From Streptomyces sp. NRRL S-337 (lineage in GTDB: Bacteria > Actinomycetota > Actinomycetes > Streptomycetales > Streptomycetaceae): 64,000 nucleotides of DNA. Below, piece by piece: positions 8,368-16,062 of this stretch. Numbering within the stretch: position 1 is the first letter of the stretch; each line of letters starts with the position of its first letter. Made by a program: the position numbers and the translations under genes. The stretch lies in the NCBI RefSeq assembly GCF_000720175.1, contig NZ_JOIX01000002.1:186001-250000 (forward strand). The letters are read 5' to 3'. The notes beneath the pieces were generated by a model. The model was given only the letters and a program-made list of their open reading frames with translations, was not told the origin of the DNA and did not search any database.

Positions 8368-9252
8368 TCATCCGCCGATGGCATCCGTGAGGACGGTACG
8401 GATCCGTTCGATGAGGGGGTTGGTGTCCTCGGCCCGCCACACCAGGTGCAAGGTGGTCGAGGTCTCGGCCAGTGGCCGCGGGGTCACTCCGATGCGGCGC
8501 AGCGCGCGGTGCGAATCGGCGAGCACCGCTGCTCCGAACTTGGCCGCGACCAGGGCCAGGAGTGTCTGCACACTACGGCCTTCCGCCCCGATCTGCGGCA
8601 CGATACCGGCGCCGTGGCAGAGAGCGATGATCTCGTCGTAGGACCGAGGTGAAACGTCCCGCGGCCAGATGACCAGGGGGATCTGGCCCAGTGCGGTGAG
8701 CGGGGCAGGTTCGGACGGGTAGGCCAGCGGGTGGCCGGCGGGCAGGAACAGCGTCAGCGGTTCACGCCACCACTCCTGGGTGGCCAGCCGGGCATCGCGC
8801 ACCGGAAGGCGCTGGACCGCGAGGTCGTAACGCCCCTCCAGAACACCGGTCGACATTTCGGCATCGTTGAAGCTTTCCTCCAACTGCAGCTGCACTCGCG
8901 GGAGTTCACGTCGTACGCGACCCAGCGCGGCGCCGAGCGGTCCGTTGATGCCCGAACCTGCGAAGGTCACGACCAGTCGCCCGGTCATGCCCTGTGCGGC
9001 CAGCCGCACGTCCTTCAGGGCGGCCTCCGCCTCGGCGAGCACAGTGGCCGCACGCCGCACCAGAACCTGGCCGGCCTGCGTCGGCGTCAGCCCACGCCCC
9101 TGCCTGACGAACAGCTTGATACCCAACTGCCGTTCCATCTCGCTCAGTTGACGACTGAGGGTGGGCTGCGTCAGATGCAGTCGCCGGGCCGCACCGCTGA
9201 TGCTGCCCTCTTCCGCGATCGCCACTGCGTAGCCGAGTAGCCTTAGCTCCAT
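8368..9252 (-). CDS. LysR-family transcriptional regulator
   Basis: 294 aa from the ATG at 9250-9252, which has GGGAGG 5 bases upstream. The N-terminal winged helix is typical: MELRLLGYAVAIAEEGSISGAARRLHLTQPTLSRQLSEMERQLGIKLF. The periplasmic-binding-like effector domain follows (residues about 90-290: GRLVVTFAGSG, LTLFLPAGHPLA). It is divergent from the carboxymuconolactone decarboxylase gene, the standard LysR-to-target layout, and a dyad covers its own start region. Confidence 0.92.
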   Translation of the reverse strand: MELRLLGYAVAIAEEGSISGAARRLHLTQPTLSRQLSEMERQLGIKLFVRQGRGLTPTQAGQVLVRRAATVLAEAEAALKDVRLAAQGMTGRLVVTFAGSGINGPLGAALGRVRRELPRVQLQLEESFNDAEMSTGVLEGRYDLAVQRLPVRDARLATQEWWREPLTLFLPAGHPLAYPSEPAPLTALGQIPLVIWPRDVSPRSYDEIIALCHGAGIVPQIGAEGRSVQTLLALVAAKFGAAVLADSHRALRRIGVTPRPLAETSTTLHLVWRAEDTNPLIERIRTVLTDAIGG

Positions 9253-9254
9253 CC

Positions 9255-9278
9255 ATACCTCCCAGGCATGGAAAGTAT
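9255..9278. promoter_or_regulatory. Candidate LysR dyad
   Basis: ATACCTCC and GGAAAGTAT form an imperfect inverted repeat with ATAC/GTAT ends. It overlaps the lysR ribosome binding site and would suit autoregulation plus control of the divergent gene. Confidence 0.35.
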
Positions 9279-9380
9279 AGGCAATAATGCCCGTGGAGCA
9301 GATTTGGTCCCGGCTCAGGCCAGGCTGGACACAGCGCACCGGACGGAACCGGAACGCACACCTGGCTCTGAGGAGAAACC

Positions 9381-9782
9381 ATGAACCGCGAGGACCGCTA
9401 CGGATACGGCATGAAGGTGCTGGAGCAGGTTGACGGCGAAGCGGGACAGCGAATCGTCGACTCCCTCGCAGACACCTCACCGGAGTTGAGCCACCAGGTG
9501 GTGGCATGGGCCTTCGGCGACATGTACTCCCGTCCCGAACTGCCCCCTCGGGAGCGCCAGTTGGTCACCTTGGGCGTGCTCACCGCGCTCGGTGGCTGCG
9601 AAATCGAGCTGGAGGTGCACATCAACGCGGCACTCAATGTCGGCCTGACTGCCACCGAGGTCTCCGAGGCGATCCTGCACTCGGCCGTCTACTGCGGCAT
9701 GCCGCGGTCGATCAACGCCACCCTCGTCGCCAAGAAGGTCTTCGCCGAGCGCGACCTGCTCCCTCTCACCAACCTCAGCTGA
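9381..9782 (+). CDS. Carboxymuconolactone decarboxylase family protein
   Basis: 133 aa with GAGGAG 6 bases before the ATG. The CMD helix bundle is clear: RERQLVTLGVLTALGGCEIELEVHINAALNVGLTATEVSEAILHSAVYCGMPRSINA. It has the family's central E-x(3)-H pattern (ELEVHINAAL) and HSAVYCG motif. Members act in protocatechuate-type ring degradation or as AhpD-like peroxidatic proteins; only one cysteine is near each helix end, so an AhpD CxxC role is unlikely. It is probably activated by the divergent LysR. Confidence 0.9.
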   Translation: MNREDRYGYGMKVLEQVDGEAGQRIVDSLADTSPELSHQVVAWAFGDMYSRPELPPRERQLVTLGVLTALGGCEIELEVHINAALNVGLTATEVSEAILHSAVYCGMPRSINATLVAKKVFAERDLLPLTNLS

Positions 9783-9810
9783 CCCGTCCCGAGCCTCGCG
9801 GCCAGCAAAA

Positions 9811-9840
9811 AGGTCTCTTCCCCTGGCGGGGAAGAGACCT
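9811..9840 (-). terminator. Rho-independent terminator, 13-bp perfect stem
   Basis: AGGTCTCTTCCCC pairs perfectly with GGGGAAGAGACCT around a 4-base loop. On the minus strand the stem is followed by TTTTT (9806-9810 region), a canonical intrinsic terminator that is unusual in such GC-rich DNA. It sits directly after the tRNA-like RNA on that strand and may also stop the plus-strand decarboxylase transcript. Confidence 0.85.
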
Positions 9841-9844
9841 TCGC

Positions 9845-9918
9845 TGGAGCGCCCGGCAGGCCTTGCACCTGCATCTCCCACCGGTTGGTGGACGTCTTTC
9901 CTTGGACCACAGACGCGC
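9845..9918 (-). ncRNA. Candidate small RNA with tRNA-like 3' half
   Basis: Read on the minus strand, the last 28 bases form a tRNA-type end: T-arm GCAGG-TGCAAGG-CCTGC (5-bp stem, 7-base loop), abutting a 7-base strand CGGGCGC, one discriminator base and an encoded CCA. Upstream, CCACC-AACC-GGTGG makes a second hairpin, and GTC...GAC could act as a D-like stem. The 5' acceptor strand matches only in its first four bases (GCGC), and the second hairpin has a 4-base rather than 7-base loop, so this is not a normal tRNA. A TATGAT box lies 33 bp upstream and a T-tailed terminator 4 bp downstream, so it should be made as a separate short transcript. Function unknown; a tRNA pseudogene is the alternative. 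Confidence 0.55.
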
Positions 9919-9950
9919 GACTCCCACCCGCGGGCCGGAGCGACGTCATG

Positions 9951-9956
9951 ATCATA
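9951..9956 (-). promoter_or_regulatory. -10 element for the tRNA-like RNA
   Basis: TATGAT on the minus strand matches five of six bases of TATAAT. A weak -35 (TGGACC) lies 18 bases further upstream. Transcription would start about 9944 and end at the hairpin at 9811-9840, giving an RNA of roughly 140 nt. Confidence 0.5.
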
Positions 9957-10202
9957 CTGGATCGGCGGACGCTTGGTCCACGCCGTCCAGAGGCGAGCTG
10001 TTCCATGCCCGCAAGGCGTCGCACTCGCGGACCTTCGCGCTTCCTGCCGGCCCTGATCCGATCCGCTCGAACACCCCTGGTGTCGCGAAGAGCTCCCACT
10101 GAACTCACGTGCATCAGCGTTGAGTTGTTCCTCAGGCGCGTCATTGTCGCCGAGCTCTTCGGCACGCCCCTTGGCTCAGCCGAGGGTGTTGTCCACATGG
10201 TG

Positions 10203-10234
10203 ATGCGCCGCAGGACCGGACCCCTGCGGCGCAT
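10203..10234. terminator. 12-bp perfect hairpin
   Basis: ATGCGCCGCAGG pairs with CCTGCGGCGCAT around 8 bases. It is the second of two hairpins beyond the lamin-tail gene. Between 9960 and 10203 no gene was recognised. Confidence 0.45.
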
Positions 10235-10243
10235 GGTGGAGAG

Positions 10244-10274
10244 TGCCGGTGAGTAACGTCAGCTCTCACCGGCA
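10244..10274 (-). terminator. Terminator of the lamin-tail gene
   Basis: TGCCGGTGAG and CTCACCGGCA form a perfect 10-bp stem with an 11-base loop. It starts 10 bp after the stop of the minus-strand lamin-tail gene. Confidence 0.6.
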
Positions 10275-10284
10275 GTGGGGCTTG

Positions 10285-10800
10285 TTAACGGTGGCCCCAG
10301 TGGCCGTGGTGACCCCAGTGGCCGTGGTGACCCCAGGACCGGGAGTCGACGATGCGGCGGTGGTCGTTGCGCAGGGTTGCGGTGTCGGAGTAGTTGTCCC
10401 AGAAGTAGTCGTGGCGGTCCTGGAACAGGTCGGTGCGGTTGTCGCGGCCGATGCCGGTGTGGACGCGGACCTGGCTGTGTCCGGCCAGACGGACGTTGCC
10501 GAAGCGGTAGCTGTGTCCGGTCTTGTCGGAGAGGGTCCAGCCCTTGATGATCACCGGCCAGCGGCCGGTGTTGCGGAGGGTGACCCATTCGGCGTTCAGG
10601 CTCCGGTTGGAGCCGTCATCGCGGCCGGGGCTGTCGTACTGGATCGGCCCGAGCACCACCGCGGAGCGCACCCGGTGGTGCCAGCCCGGGGCGTGGTGGC
10701 CGCGGTGGTGGTCGGCCGCGGCGGCGGGCAGCGCGGCGGTGGCAGCCAGAGCCGCAGCCCCCGCTACGGCAACGGCGACGCGCGAAGCGTGACGGAACAC
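10285..10800 (-). CDS. Secreted lamin-tail-domain protein with His-rich tail
   Basis: 171 aa from the GTG at 10798-10800 (AGGAGGGG 5 bases upstream). Residues 1-30 are a signal peptide ending PAAAA. The mature part is one lamin-tail (LTD) immunoglobulin-like domain: IQYDSPGRDDGSNRSLNAEWVTLRNTG, then VIIKGWTLSDKTGHSYRF and LAGHSQVRVHTG. LTD domains in bacteria occur on exported proteins and often sit near nucleases or the wall; no enzyme domain is present here. The mature N-terminus (HHRGHH) and the C-terminus (two to three GHHGHWGH units) are rich in histidine and could bind metal. The tail is encoded by tandem 18-bp repeats at about 10290-10335. Confidence 0.85.
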   Translation of the reverse strand: MFRHASRVAVAVAGAAALAATAALPAAAADHHRGHHAPGWHHRVRSAVVLGPIQYDSPGRDDGSNRSLNAEWVTLRNTGRWPVIIKGWTLSDKTGHSYRFGNVRLAGHSQVRVHTGIGRDNRTDLFQDRHDYFWDNYSDTATLRNDHRRIVDSRSWGHHGHWGHHGHWGHR

Positions 10801-11146
10801 GAAATCCCCTCCTGAGGCACCCCGATGCAGGTGCCGGACAGAAACCGGAAACCCGGCCGGTTTGACCGGGCCCCCACACAGTGACCCCACGTCATGCCTT
10901 GCCGGAAGAATTCGGGTTTCGTGTTACAAAACACAGACATTTACACAACCTCTCCACGCCAGGCGCACACTCCCCCGCCCTCGCCCACGCCAACGCGACG
11001 CCCCCTACACCCATCCAGACGCCCCAAGGGGTTACCCGCGGCAACACCTGCCACCGGACTCCGGACGCGAGCCGGCTCAGCCACCGCGGGGGCTGGTGCT
11101 GCTGACAGTTCGCGCTCCCCGGATGGGCGCCCGCACACCGGGCCGC
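10801..11146. other. Intergenic region, promoter side of lamin-tail gene
   Basis: No gene was recognised. An AT-richer patch at 10915-10950 contains GTGTTACAAAACAC, a small dyad, and probably marks the minus-strand promoter. The remainder is plain GC-rich DNA downstream of the FAD oxidase. Confidence 0.35.
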
Positions 11147-12544
11147 TCAGGGGCCGAGGTAGGAGTGGAAGAGGTTTTCCGGGTCCCAACGGGCTTTGAT
11201 CTCGGCGAGGCGGTCCCAGGCGGCCGGTGTGTACGAGGCCCCGGCGCGCGCGCCGCCGGCCTCCAGATCGGCCTCCGCGATGTAGTGCCGGCCGACGCCG
11301 CGCGGGTCCACCGCGGCCATCGCCTGCCGAAGCCAGCGACCGTTCGCCGCGTCGTCGGCCGGATCGTCCCAGATCGCGTAGCAGACCAGGTAGGAGGCGC
11401 CGAGCGGGGCGAAGGCCATGGTGCTCAGCAGCGCCGGGTCGTCGGAGACCGGTTGCACGGGCGCGAGCACCAGCGACTTGCCCGAGGGCGCGGTGGCCAT
11501 CGAATCCACCAGGCGGGTCAGTTGGGTGCGGTAGCTCTCCGGGGCCCACAGGGTGTCAGCGCCGTAACGGTGGCCCGGTGGCCAGACCGCGCTCGCGCCC
11601 TCGTGCAGGGCGGCGTACGAGGTCGGTGCGGGCGGCTCCCCAGCGACTTCGAGCTCGCCGAAGGGGCAGTCGGCGAAAGGTCTGAGGGCTTGCCGGGCCG
11701 CCTCGGGGGAGGGTGCGAAGGCTGTGGCGGCAACCGTGATGCGGGGCCCCGCGGGTACCGATGCCGTCGCCGGACCGGACGCCGCGAGCACGAAAGCGGT
11801 CTCCACGTACGGAGGCAGCCCGCGCGCGATCGGCTCCGCCCACTCCGTGACCCGGGCGGTGTCGGCCAGCGGGAAGGTGCGGCTGGTCGTCATGATCGAC
11901 CCGGGGTGGGGGTGCAGGGCGAGCCGGAAGCGGGTGACGATGCCGCAGAAGCCCGGTCCGGCGCCGCGCGCGGCCCAGAAGAGGTCGGGGTGCCGGCTCT
12001 CGCTGCAGTCGACGGTCCGTCCGTCGGCGGTGACCACCCGGACCTCCTGGACGTCGGCGCAGGACACGCCCCAGGCCCGGGAGTTCCAGCCCAGGCCGCC
12101 GCTGAGCAGGAACCCGCCCACCGCGACGGTGGGGCAGTGGCCGACCGGGAAGGCCAGTTGGTGTGGGGTGAGGGCGGCGACCAGCTGCTCGCCGGTGACG
12201 GCGGGCCCGACGACGGCCGTCGGAGGGCCAGGGCCGTCGGCCGGGGTCAGGGTGCACTCGCGCAGTCGGGAGAGGTCGAGCAGCAGCCCGTCGTCGCGGA
12301 GCGGGGCGCCGGACCAGTTGTGCCCGCCGGAACGGGTGGAGAGGCGCAGCCCGTGGTCGCGGGCGTAGGCGACGGCCCGTACGACGTCGCTCTCCGTGGC
12401 GGCCCGCACGATGACGCCGGGGAACCGCGCCGGTGTGACACGGTTCCAGACCACGTCGGCCCGGGCGTCCTCGTATCCGGCATCACCGCGGCGGATCAGC
12501 CTCCCGTCGAGGTCCGGCGCGAACACCGGTGTCCGTCGGCCCAT
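11147..12544 (-). CDS. FAD-linked oxidase with bicovalent flavin (BBE type)
   Basis: 465 aa. The N-terminal FAD_binding_4 domain holds both flavin-attachment residues of the berberine-bridge/GOOX group: His75 in TRSGGHNWSG and Cys137 in VGHCPTVAVGGFLLSGGLGW. The C-terminal BBE segment is present (YIAEADLEAGG ... WDRLAEIKARWDPENLFHSYLGP). Such enzymes oxidise sugars, alkaloids or polyketides, passing electrons to O2. There is no signal peptide. No biosynthetic cluster surrounds it, so the substrate cannot be guessed. It ends far from the next minus-strand gene and is probably monocistronic. Confidence 0.9.
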   Translation of the reverse strand: MGRRTPVFAPDLDGRLIRRGDAGYEDARADVVWNRVTPARFPGVIVRAATESDVVRAVAYARDHGLRLSTRSGGHNWSGAPLRDDGLLLDLSRLRECTLTPADGPGPPTAVVGPAVTGEQLVAALTPHQLAFPVGHCPTVAVGGFLLSGGLGWNSRAWGVSCADVQEVRVVTADGRTVDCSESRHPDLFWAARGAGPGFCGIVTRFRLALHPHPGSIMTTSRTFPLADTARVTEWAEPIARGLPPYVETAFVLAASGPATASVPAGPRITVAATAFAPSPEAARQALRPFADCPFGELEVAGEPPAPTSYAALHEGASAVWPPGHRYGADTLWAPESYRTQLTRLVDSMATAPSGKSLVLAPVQPVSDDPALLSTMAFAPLGASYLVCYAIWDDPADDAANGRWLRQAMAAVDPRGVGRHYIAEADLEAGGARAGASYTPAAWDRLAEIKARWDPENLFHSYLGP

Positions 12545-12580
12545 GTCGCCTCCTCGATGCGCAGCGGACCGTCAGGGACG

Positions 12581-13558
12581 TCAGTGGGTGATCAGGGCGA
12601 AGACGGCGAGGGACACGAGGTAGCAGAGCGCCACGGCAGCGATGCCCGCCAGCTGTGACCGGCGGCCGAGTGTCCGGCCGGGCGCCAGCCAGAACCCGAG
12701 AGCCCTGTTCACCAGGGGCATCAGAAGCCAGGTCAGGGCACTGACGCTGAGGATGTTCGAGATGAACATCGCAAGGTAGAGAGGGAATTTGACGCTGTTC
12801 AGTGCGTCTCCGAGGGTCAGTGTGAGCACCATGACGGTCGGATAGAGCGCCAGGAGCACGGTCATCGCCTGTTTCCAGTTGGGCGGCGCGCCCTCACCGT
12901 TGCCGTGGCCGAACCTGAACCAGCCGCTGAACGCCGAGCTGACCTTGCGCACGTCATAGGCGGTGAAGTAGTTGCGCCCCTCCTCGAGGAGCGCGGCGCG
13001 CACATCCGATTCGAGCCAGTCGTCGAGGTGCTCGCGGGAGTCGAACCGGAAGACGACCACCCAGTGTTGCTGAACGCCCTCGACCGGCTTGAAGAGTTCG
13101 GAGCCCATGAATCCCGGCGCCTTCTCCTGGGCCTTGAGCGTCTTCTCCTGCCATTTGAGGAAGCCTTGTTCGCGTCCTGGTTTCACGTCGTGGGAAATGA
13201 CGGCCGTGACGACCTTCGGCGTCACCTGGGCCGGGCTGCCGCCGCGCAGCACCTCTTGGGTCGGAGGCCCTTCGAAGAGTCCGTGCGCTTCCTTGAGCAG
13301 CTCCGCCCGCCGGTCGGAATCCAGCCAGGCTGTCAGGTGGTCCACTCCGGAAAAGCGGAATACAGTGACCCATTCGTTTGCACCGTCGGCACCGGGTGGG
13401 TATACCTCGGCGCCCACGAAACCCTCGAATTCGCGGGCCGCATGGTTGGTTCTGTCCTGCCAGAGCCGGTACTCATCGGCCCGGCCTTCGCGGACCTTCT
13501 GCGAGGTCACCACGGTGGCAATGTCGGCCGCGGAGTCACGGCTTGCACGGGCACTCAC
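12581..13558 (-). CDS. Membrane protein with two antibiotic-biosynthesis-monooxygenase (ABM) domains
   Basis: About 325 aa from the GTG at 13556-13558. Two ABM ferredoxin-like repeats come first: residues about 14-100 (VVTSQKVREGRADEYRLWQDRTNHAAREFEGFVGAEVYPP) and 115-205 (AVISHDVKPGREQGFLKWQEKTLKAQEKAPGFMGSELFKP). Each has a WVTVFRF or WVVVFRF strand and a WL-DSD helix. Three C-terminal membrane helices follow (MTVLLALYPTVMVLTLTL, FPLYLAMFISNILSVSALTWLLMPL, and AGIAAVALCYLVSLAVFAL). The role is unknown; heme handling or quinol oxidation are family precedents. It is divergent from the deaminase gene. The ribosome binding site is weak. Confidence 0.82.
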   Translation of the reverse strand: MSARASRDSAADIATVVTSQKVREGRADEYRLWQDRTNHAAREFEGFVGAEVYPPGADGANEWVTVFRFSGVDHLTAWLDSDRRAELLKEAHGLFEGPPTQEVLRGGSPAQVTPKVVTAVISHDVKPGREQGFLKWQEKTLKAQEKAPGFMGSELFKPVEGVQQHWVVVFRFDSREHLDDWLESDVRAALLEEGRNYFTAYDVRKVSSAFSGWFRFGHGNGEGAPPNWKQAMTVLLALYPTVMVLTLTLGDALNSVKFPLYLAMFISNILSVSALTWLLMPLVNRALGFWLAPGRTLGRRSQLAGIAAVALCYLVSLAVFALITH

Positions 13559-13657
13559 CTTGAGTAGCCTAGTACATAACGCAATTAGACGGCAAATGGG
13601 GCATTTAATTCCGGTTCTCGGAAAGGCCGATTGGCCGACGTCGAGGGAGACTCCGCT

Positions 13658-14224
13658 ATGGAACACAAAGAGCTCATGGCCGAGGCAGTACGACTCGCCA
13701 CAGAGTCCGTCGAAAAGGGCTGGGGCGGCCCCTTCGGGGCAGTGCTCACACGCGATGGCGAGATCATCGCCCGCGGGCAGAACCGCGTGCTGCTGACCGG
13801 CGATCCCACCGCCCATGCCGAGGTGGAGACCATCCGGAAGGCCGTGCAAACGCTCAACCCCGAGGCGCCGTCCATCTCCCCGGACCATCAGAACGAGGCC
13901 ACGCTGGAGTACGTCCCACGCCCCGAGGGATCGCCGGACCCCGTCCCCGAACGCGCCCGTATGCTGCAGGGCTGCTCGATCTACATCAGCGGCGCCCCCT
14001 GCCCGATGTGCATGAGCGCCATCTACTGGTCGCGGATCGACGAGGTCTACTTCGGTTGCGATCTGGAGGAAACCCGGAAAATCGGCTTCGATGACTCGTT
14101 CCAGTACGAGGACTTCACCAAACCGCTCGACCAGCGCCGGATCAAGATCAAGCAGATCTACCCCGAGCTGGGTTCCAAGGCCTACGCGGCATGGACGAAC
14201 CGGCAGGAGCGGCATTCGTACTAG
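13658..14224 (+). CDS. Nucleoside/guanine deaminase-like protein (CDA fold)
   Basis: 188 aa; ATG with GAGGGAGA upstream. Both zinc motifs of the cytidine-deaminase superfamily are present: PTAHAEVE (His53, proton-shuttling Glu55) and APCPMCM (Cys115, Cys118). GGPFGAVLTRDGEIIARGQNRVL is the guanine-deaminase/TadA-type N-terminus. A segment of about 40 residues between the motifs (residues 67-104, acidic and Pro-rich) is longer than in GuaD or TadA. It probably deaminates a purine or pyrimidine base in the cytosol. Confidence 0.88.
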   Translation: MEHKELMAEAVRLATESVEKGWGGPFGAVLTRDGEIIARGQNRVLLTGDPTAHAEVETIRKAVQTLNPEAPSISPDHQNEATLEYVPRPEGSPDPVPERARMLQGCSIYISGAPCPMCMSAIYWSRIDEVYFGCDLEETRKIGFDDSFQYEDFTKPLDQRRIKIKQIYPELGSKAYAAWTNRQERHSY

Positions 14225-14295
14225 GAGGGGCCGCTCTCCCGGACTCCTGTCCTTGCGCGGCGTTCAGTACCTTCCGCAAGCGTCGGCCGCCGTGG

Positions 14296-15243
14296 TCACC
14301 GGACGCGGATGACGCTCTTTCCACGGGTGGCACCGGTGGCCAGGTTCGCGATCGCGGTCTCCACGTCGGCGAGCTCGTGTTCGGCGGTGATGTCGATGCG
14401 CACCGAGCCGTCGGCCACCAGCGCCAGCGCTCCGGCGGCACTGCCGGCCAGCCGGGCCGGGTGGGTGCGGCTCAGCAGGTTGCTGTTGTACGTCATCACT
14501 GACTGCCCGTTCATGAGCAGATCGTTCGTCGAGATGTCGACCGGGTCGAAGGTGGCGATGTTGCCGTAGACCACGAGCCGGCCGTGTGGCGCCAGGAGCG
14601 CCAGGTTCGCGGTGCGGGTGGTACCCCCGACGGGGTCGAGGACGGCGTCGAAGGTCTCCTCCCCGAGCGCCCGGGGGAACTCCTCACGTGTCAGCACCCG
14701 GTGACAGCCGAACTGGCGCGCATAGTCGGCCCGATCGGCGTCGCCCGCCACGCCGATGACGCGCGTCGCTCCCGCCGCGACGGCGAACTGGGCTGCCAGG
14801 GTGCCGACTCCGCCGGATGCCGCGTGGATCAGCACGCTGTCGCCGGGGCCGATTCCGGCGACGGTGTTGATCAGGTCGTACGCGGTCGGGGCGATCCAAC
14901 CGAACCCGCCCGCGGTACGGACATCGACGCTCTCCGCGGTGATCGCCAGCGCGGACGGCGCGAGGACGACCTCGGCGTAGCCGCCCCCACCCACCAGCGC
15001 GACGACCTGTTCCCCCACCCGGTCCTCCGCCACCCCCTCGCCGACCGCCGTGATCCGACCCGCGACCTCGAAGCCGGGCACGAACGGCCGCGGGATGGGG
15101 AAGTGCCCCTCACGCACCAGCACATCGCCCCACTGAACGCCCGCGTAGGCGACCTGCACAGCCACCTCACCCGGCCCGGGAACCGGGTCGGGGACCTCGG
15201 TCAGACGGAAGCGATGGTCGGCCTCCAGGACAACAGCCTTCAT
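14296..15243 (-). CDS. Zinc-independent quinone oxidoreductase (MDR family)
   Basis: 315 aa. GroES-like N-terminus (MKAVVLEADHRFRLTEVPDPVPGPGEVAVQV) with PFVPGFEVAGRI, then the NADPH fold with VLIHAASGGVGTLAAQFA. The catalytic-zinc Cys/His of alcohol dehydrogenases are absent (VQWGDVLVREG replaces the zinc region), as in quinone oxidoreductases. It is divergent from a MarR gene, and the gap carries a long inverted repeat, so the pair looks like a quinone- or phenolic-stress switch. Confidence 0.9.
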   Translation of the reverse strand: MKAVVLEADHRFRLTEVPDPVPGPGEVAVQVAYAGVQWGDVLVREGHFPIPRPFVPGFEVAGRITAVGEGVAEDRVGEQVVALVGGGGYAEVVLAPSALAITAESVDVRTAGGFGWIAPTAYDLINTVAGIGPGDSVLIHAASGGVGTLAAQFAVAAGATRVIGVAGDADRADYARQFGCHRVLTREEFPRALGEETFDAVLDPVGGTTRTANLALLAPHGRLVVYGNIATFDPVDISTNDLLMNGQSVMTYNSNLLSRTHPARLAGSAAGALALVADGSVRIDITAEHELADVETAIANLATGATRGKSVIRVR

Positions 15244-15262
15244 CGAGCTTCAACCCCCTGCG

Positions 15263-15316
15263 TTGACTCAGTAACCTGACACTGCCGAACCTATGAGTCT
15301 CAGGTAGCTGAGTCAA
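15263..15316. promoter_or_regulatory. MarR operator: two 17-bp arms in inverted order
   Basis: TTGACTCAGTAACCTGA (15263-15279) faces TCAGGTAGCTGAGTCAA (15300-15316). The arms match at 15 of 17 positions and are 20 bp apart. They fill the gap between the divergent oxidoreductase and MarR genes. Confidence 0.7.
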
Positions 15317-15332
15317 GTAAGGGAGTTGAGAG

Positions 15333-15788
15333 ATGTCCGAGGTGCCTGTCGAGGAGTACCTGTGCACCCGCCTTCGCCGTGCGGAACAGGCGCTGATGGC
15401 ACACCACGAGGCGGTGCTGCGTACCTATGGACTCACCATGACCCAGTACACGGTGCTCCTGACCCTCTCCCGCGGGGACGGCCGGTCCGGCGCTCAACTC
15501 GCCCGGGCCTGCGGCGTCTCCCAGCAGAGCATGGCGACCGTCCTGAACGGCATGCAGGCCAAGGAACTCATCAGCCGCAAAGCCTCCGCGACCCACGCGA
15601 AGGTCATGATCGCCACCCTCACCCACACCGGGCGAGACCTGCTCGACCGGGCGTACCAGGAGGTCATCGTGCTGGAACGCGCCCTGACCGACCGCTTCAG
15701 CACCGACGAACACCGCCAATTCTGCGAGTTCCTCGACCGCGCCACCGCCACCCTCATCGAGCAGACCCCCAACGCCCCGGCACGCTGA
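15333..15788 (+). CDS. MarR-family transcriptional regulator
   Basis: 151 aa. The winged helix is typical: LTMTQYTVLLTLSRGDGRSGAQLARACGVSQQSMATVLNGMQAKELISRKAS, followed by the beta wing HAKVMIATLTHTGRDLL. The dimer helices are at both ends. It starts 90 bp from the divergent quinone oxidoreductase across a paired-arm operator, so it should repress both genes until a phenolic or quinone ligand binds. Confidence 0.92.
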   Translation: MSEVPVEEYLCTRLRRAEQALMAHHEAVLRTYGLTMTQYTVLLTLSRGDGRSGAQLARACGVSQQSMATVLNGMQAKELISRKASATHAKVMIATLTHTGRDLLDRAYQEVIVLERALTDRFSTDEHRQFCEFLDRATATLIEQTPNAPAR

Positions 15789-16062
15789 ACGGCGACGCCG
15801 ACCGGGAGATCGGCAGCGTGTGGTCCGGCGTGTCGGGAGGGAGAAAAGCGGTGCACCGACTGAACCGAAGAGCGAGGCCGGCCATCTTCCTGCACGATAG
15901 CCGGAAACCAACCCCCCACCAGTTCATGTGCCGCTGTGCGCTGCGCCACCCCTGCCGCGGCGGCATCCCCGATGTTCGCAAGGATCGAAGAGACAATTCC
16001 TCACTCGCCCACGGGGAGCGAGGACGACGCCCGACACTCCAGGAAGAATGAGGAATCGCGGT

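Noticed and set aside
9845..9918. Normal tRNA gene
   Set aside because: The 5' acceptor strand pairs at only four positions and the second hairpin has no 7-base anticodon loop; kept as a tRNA-like RNA instead.
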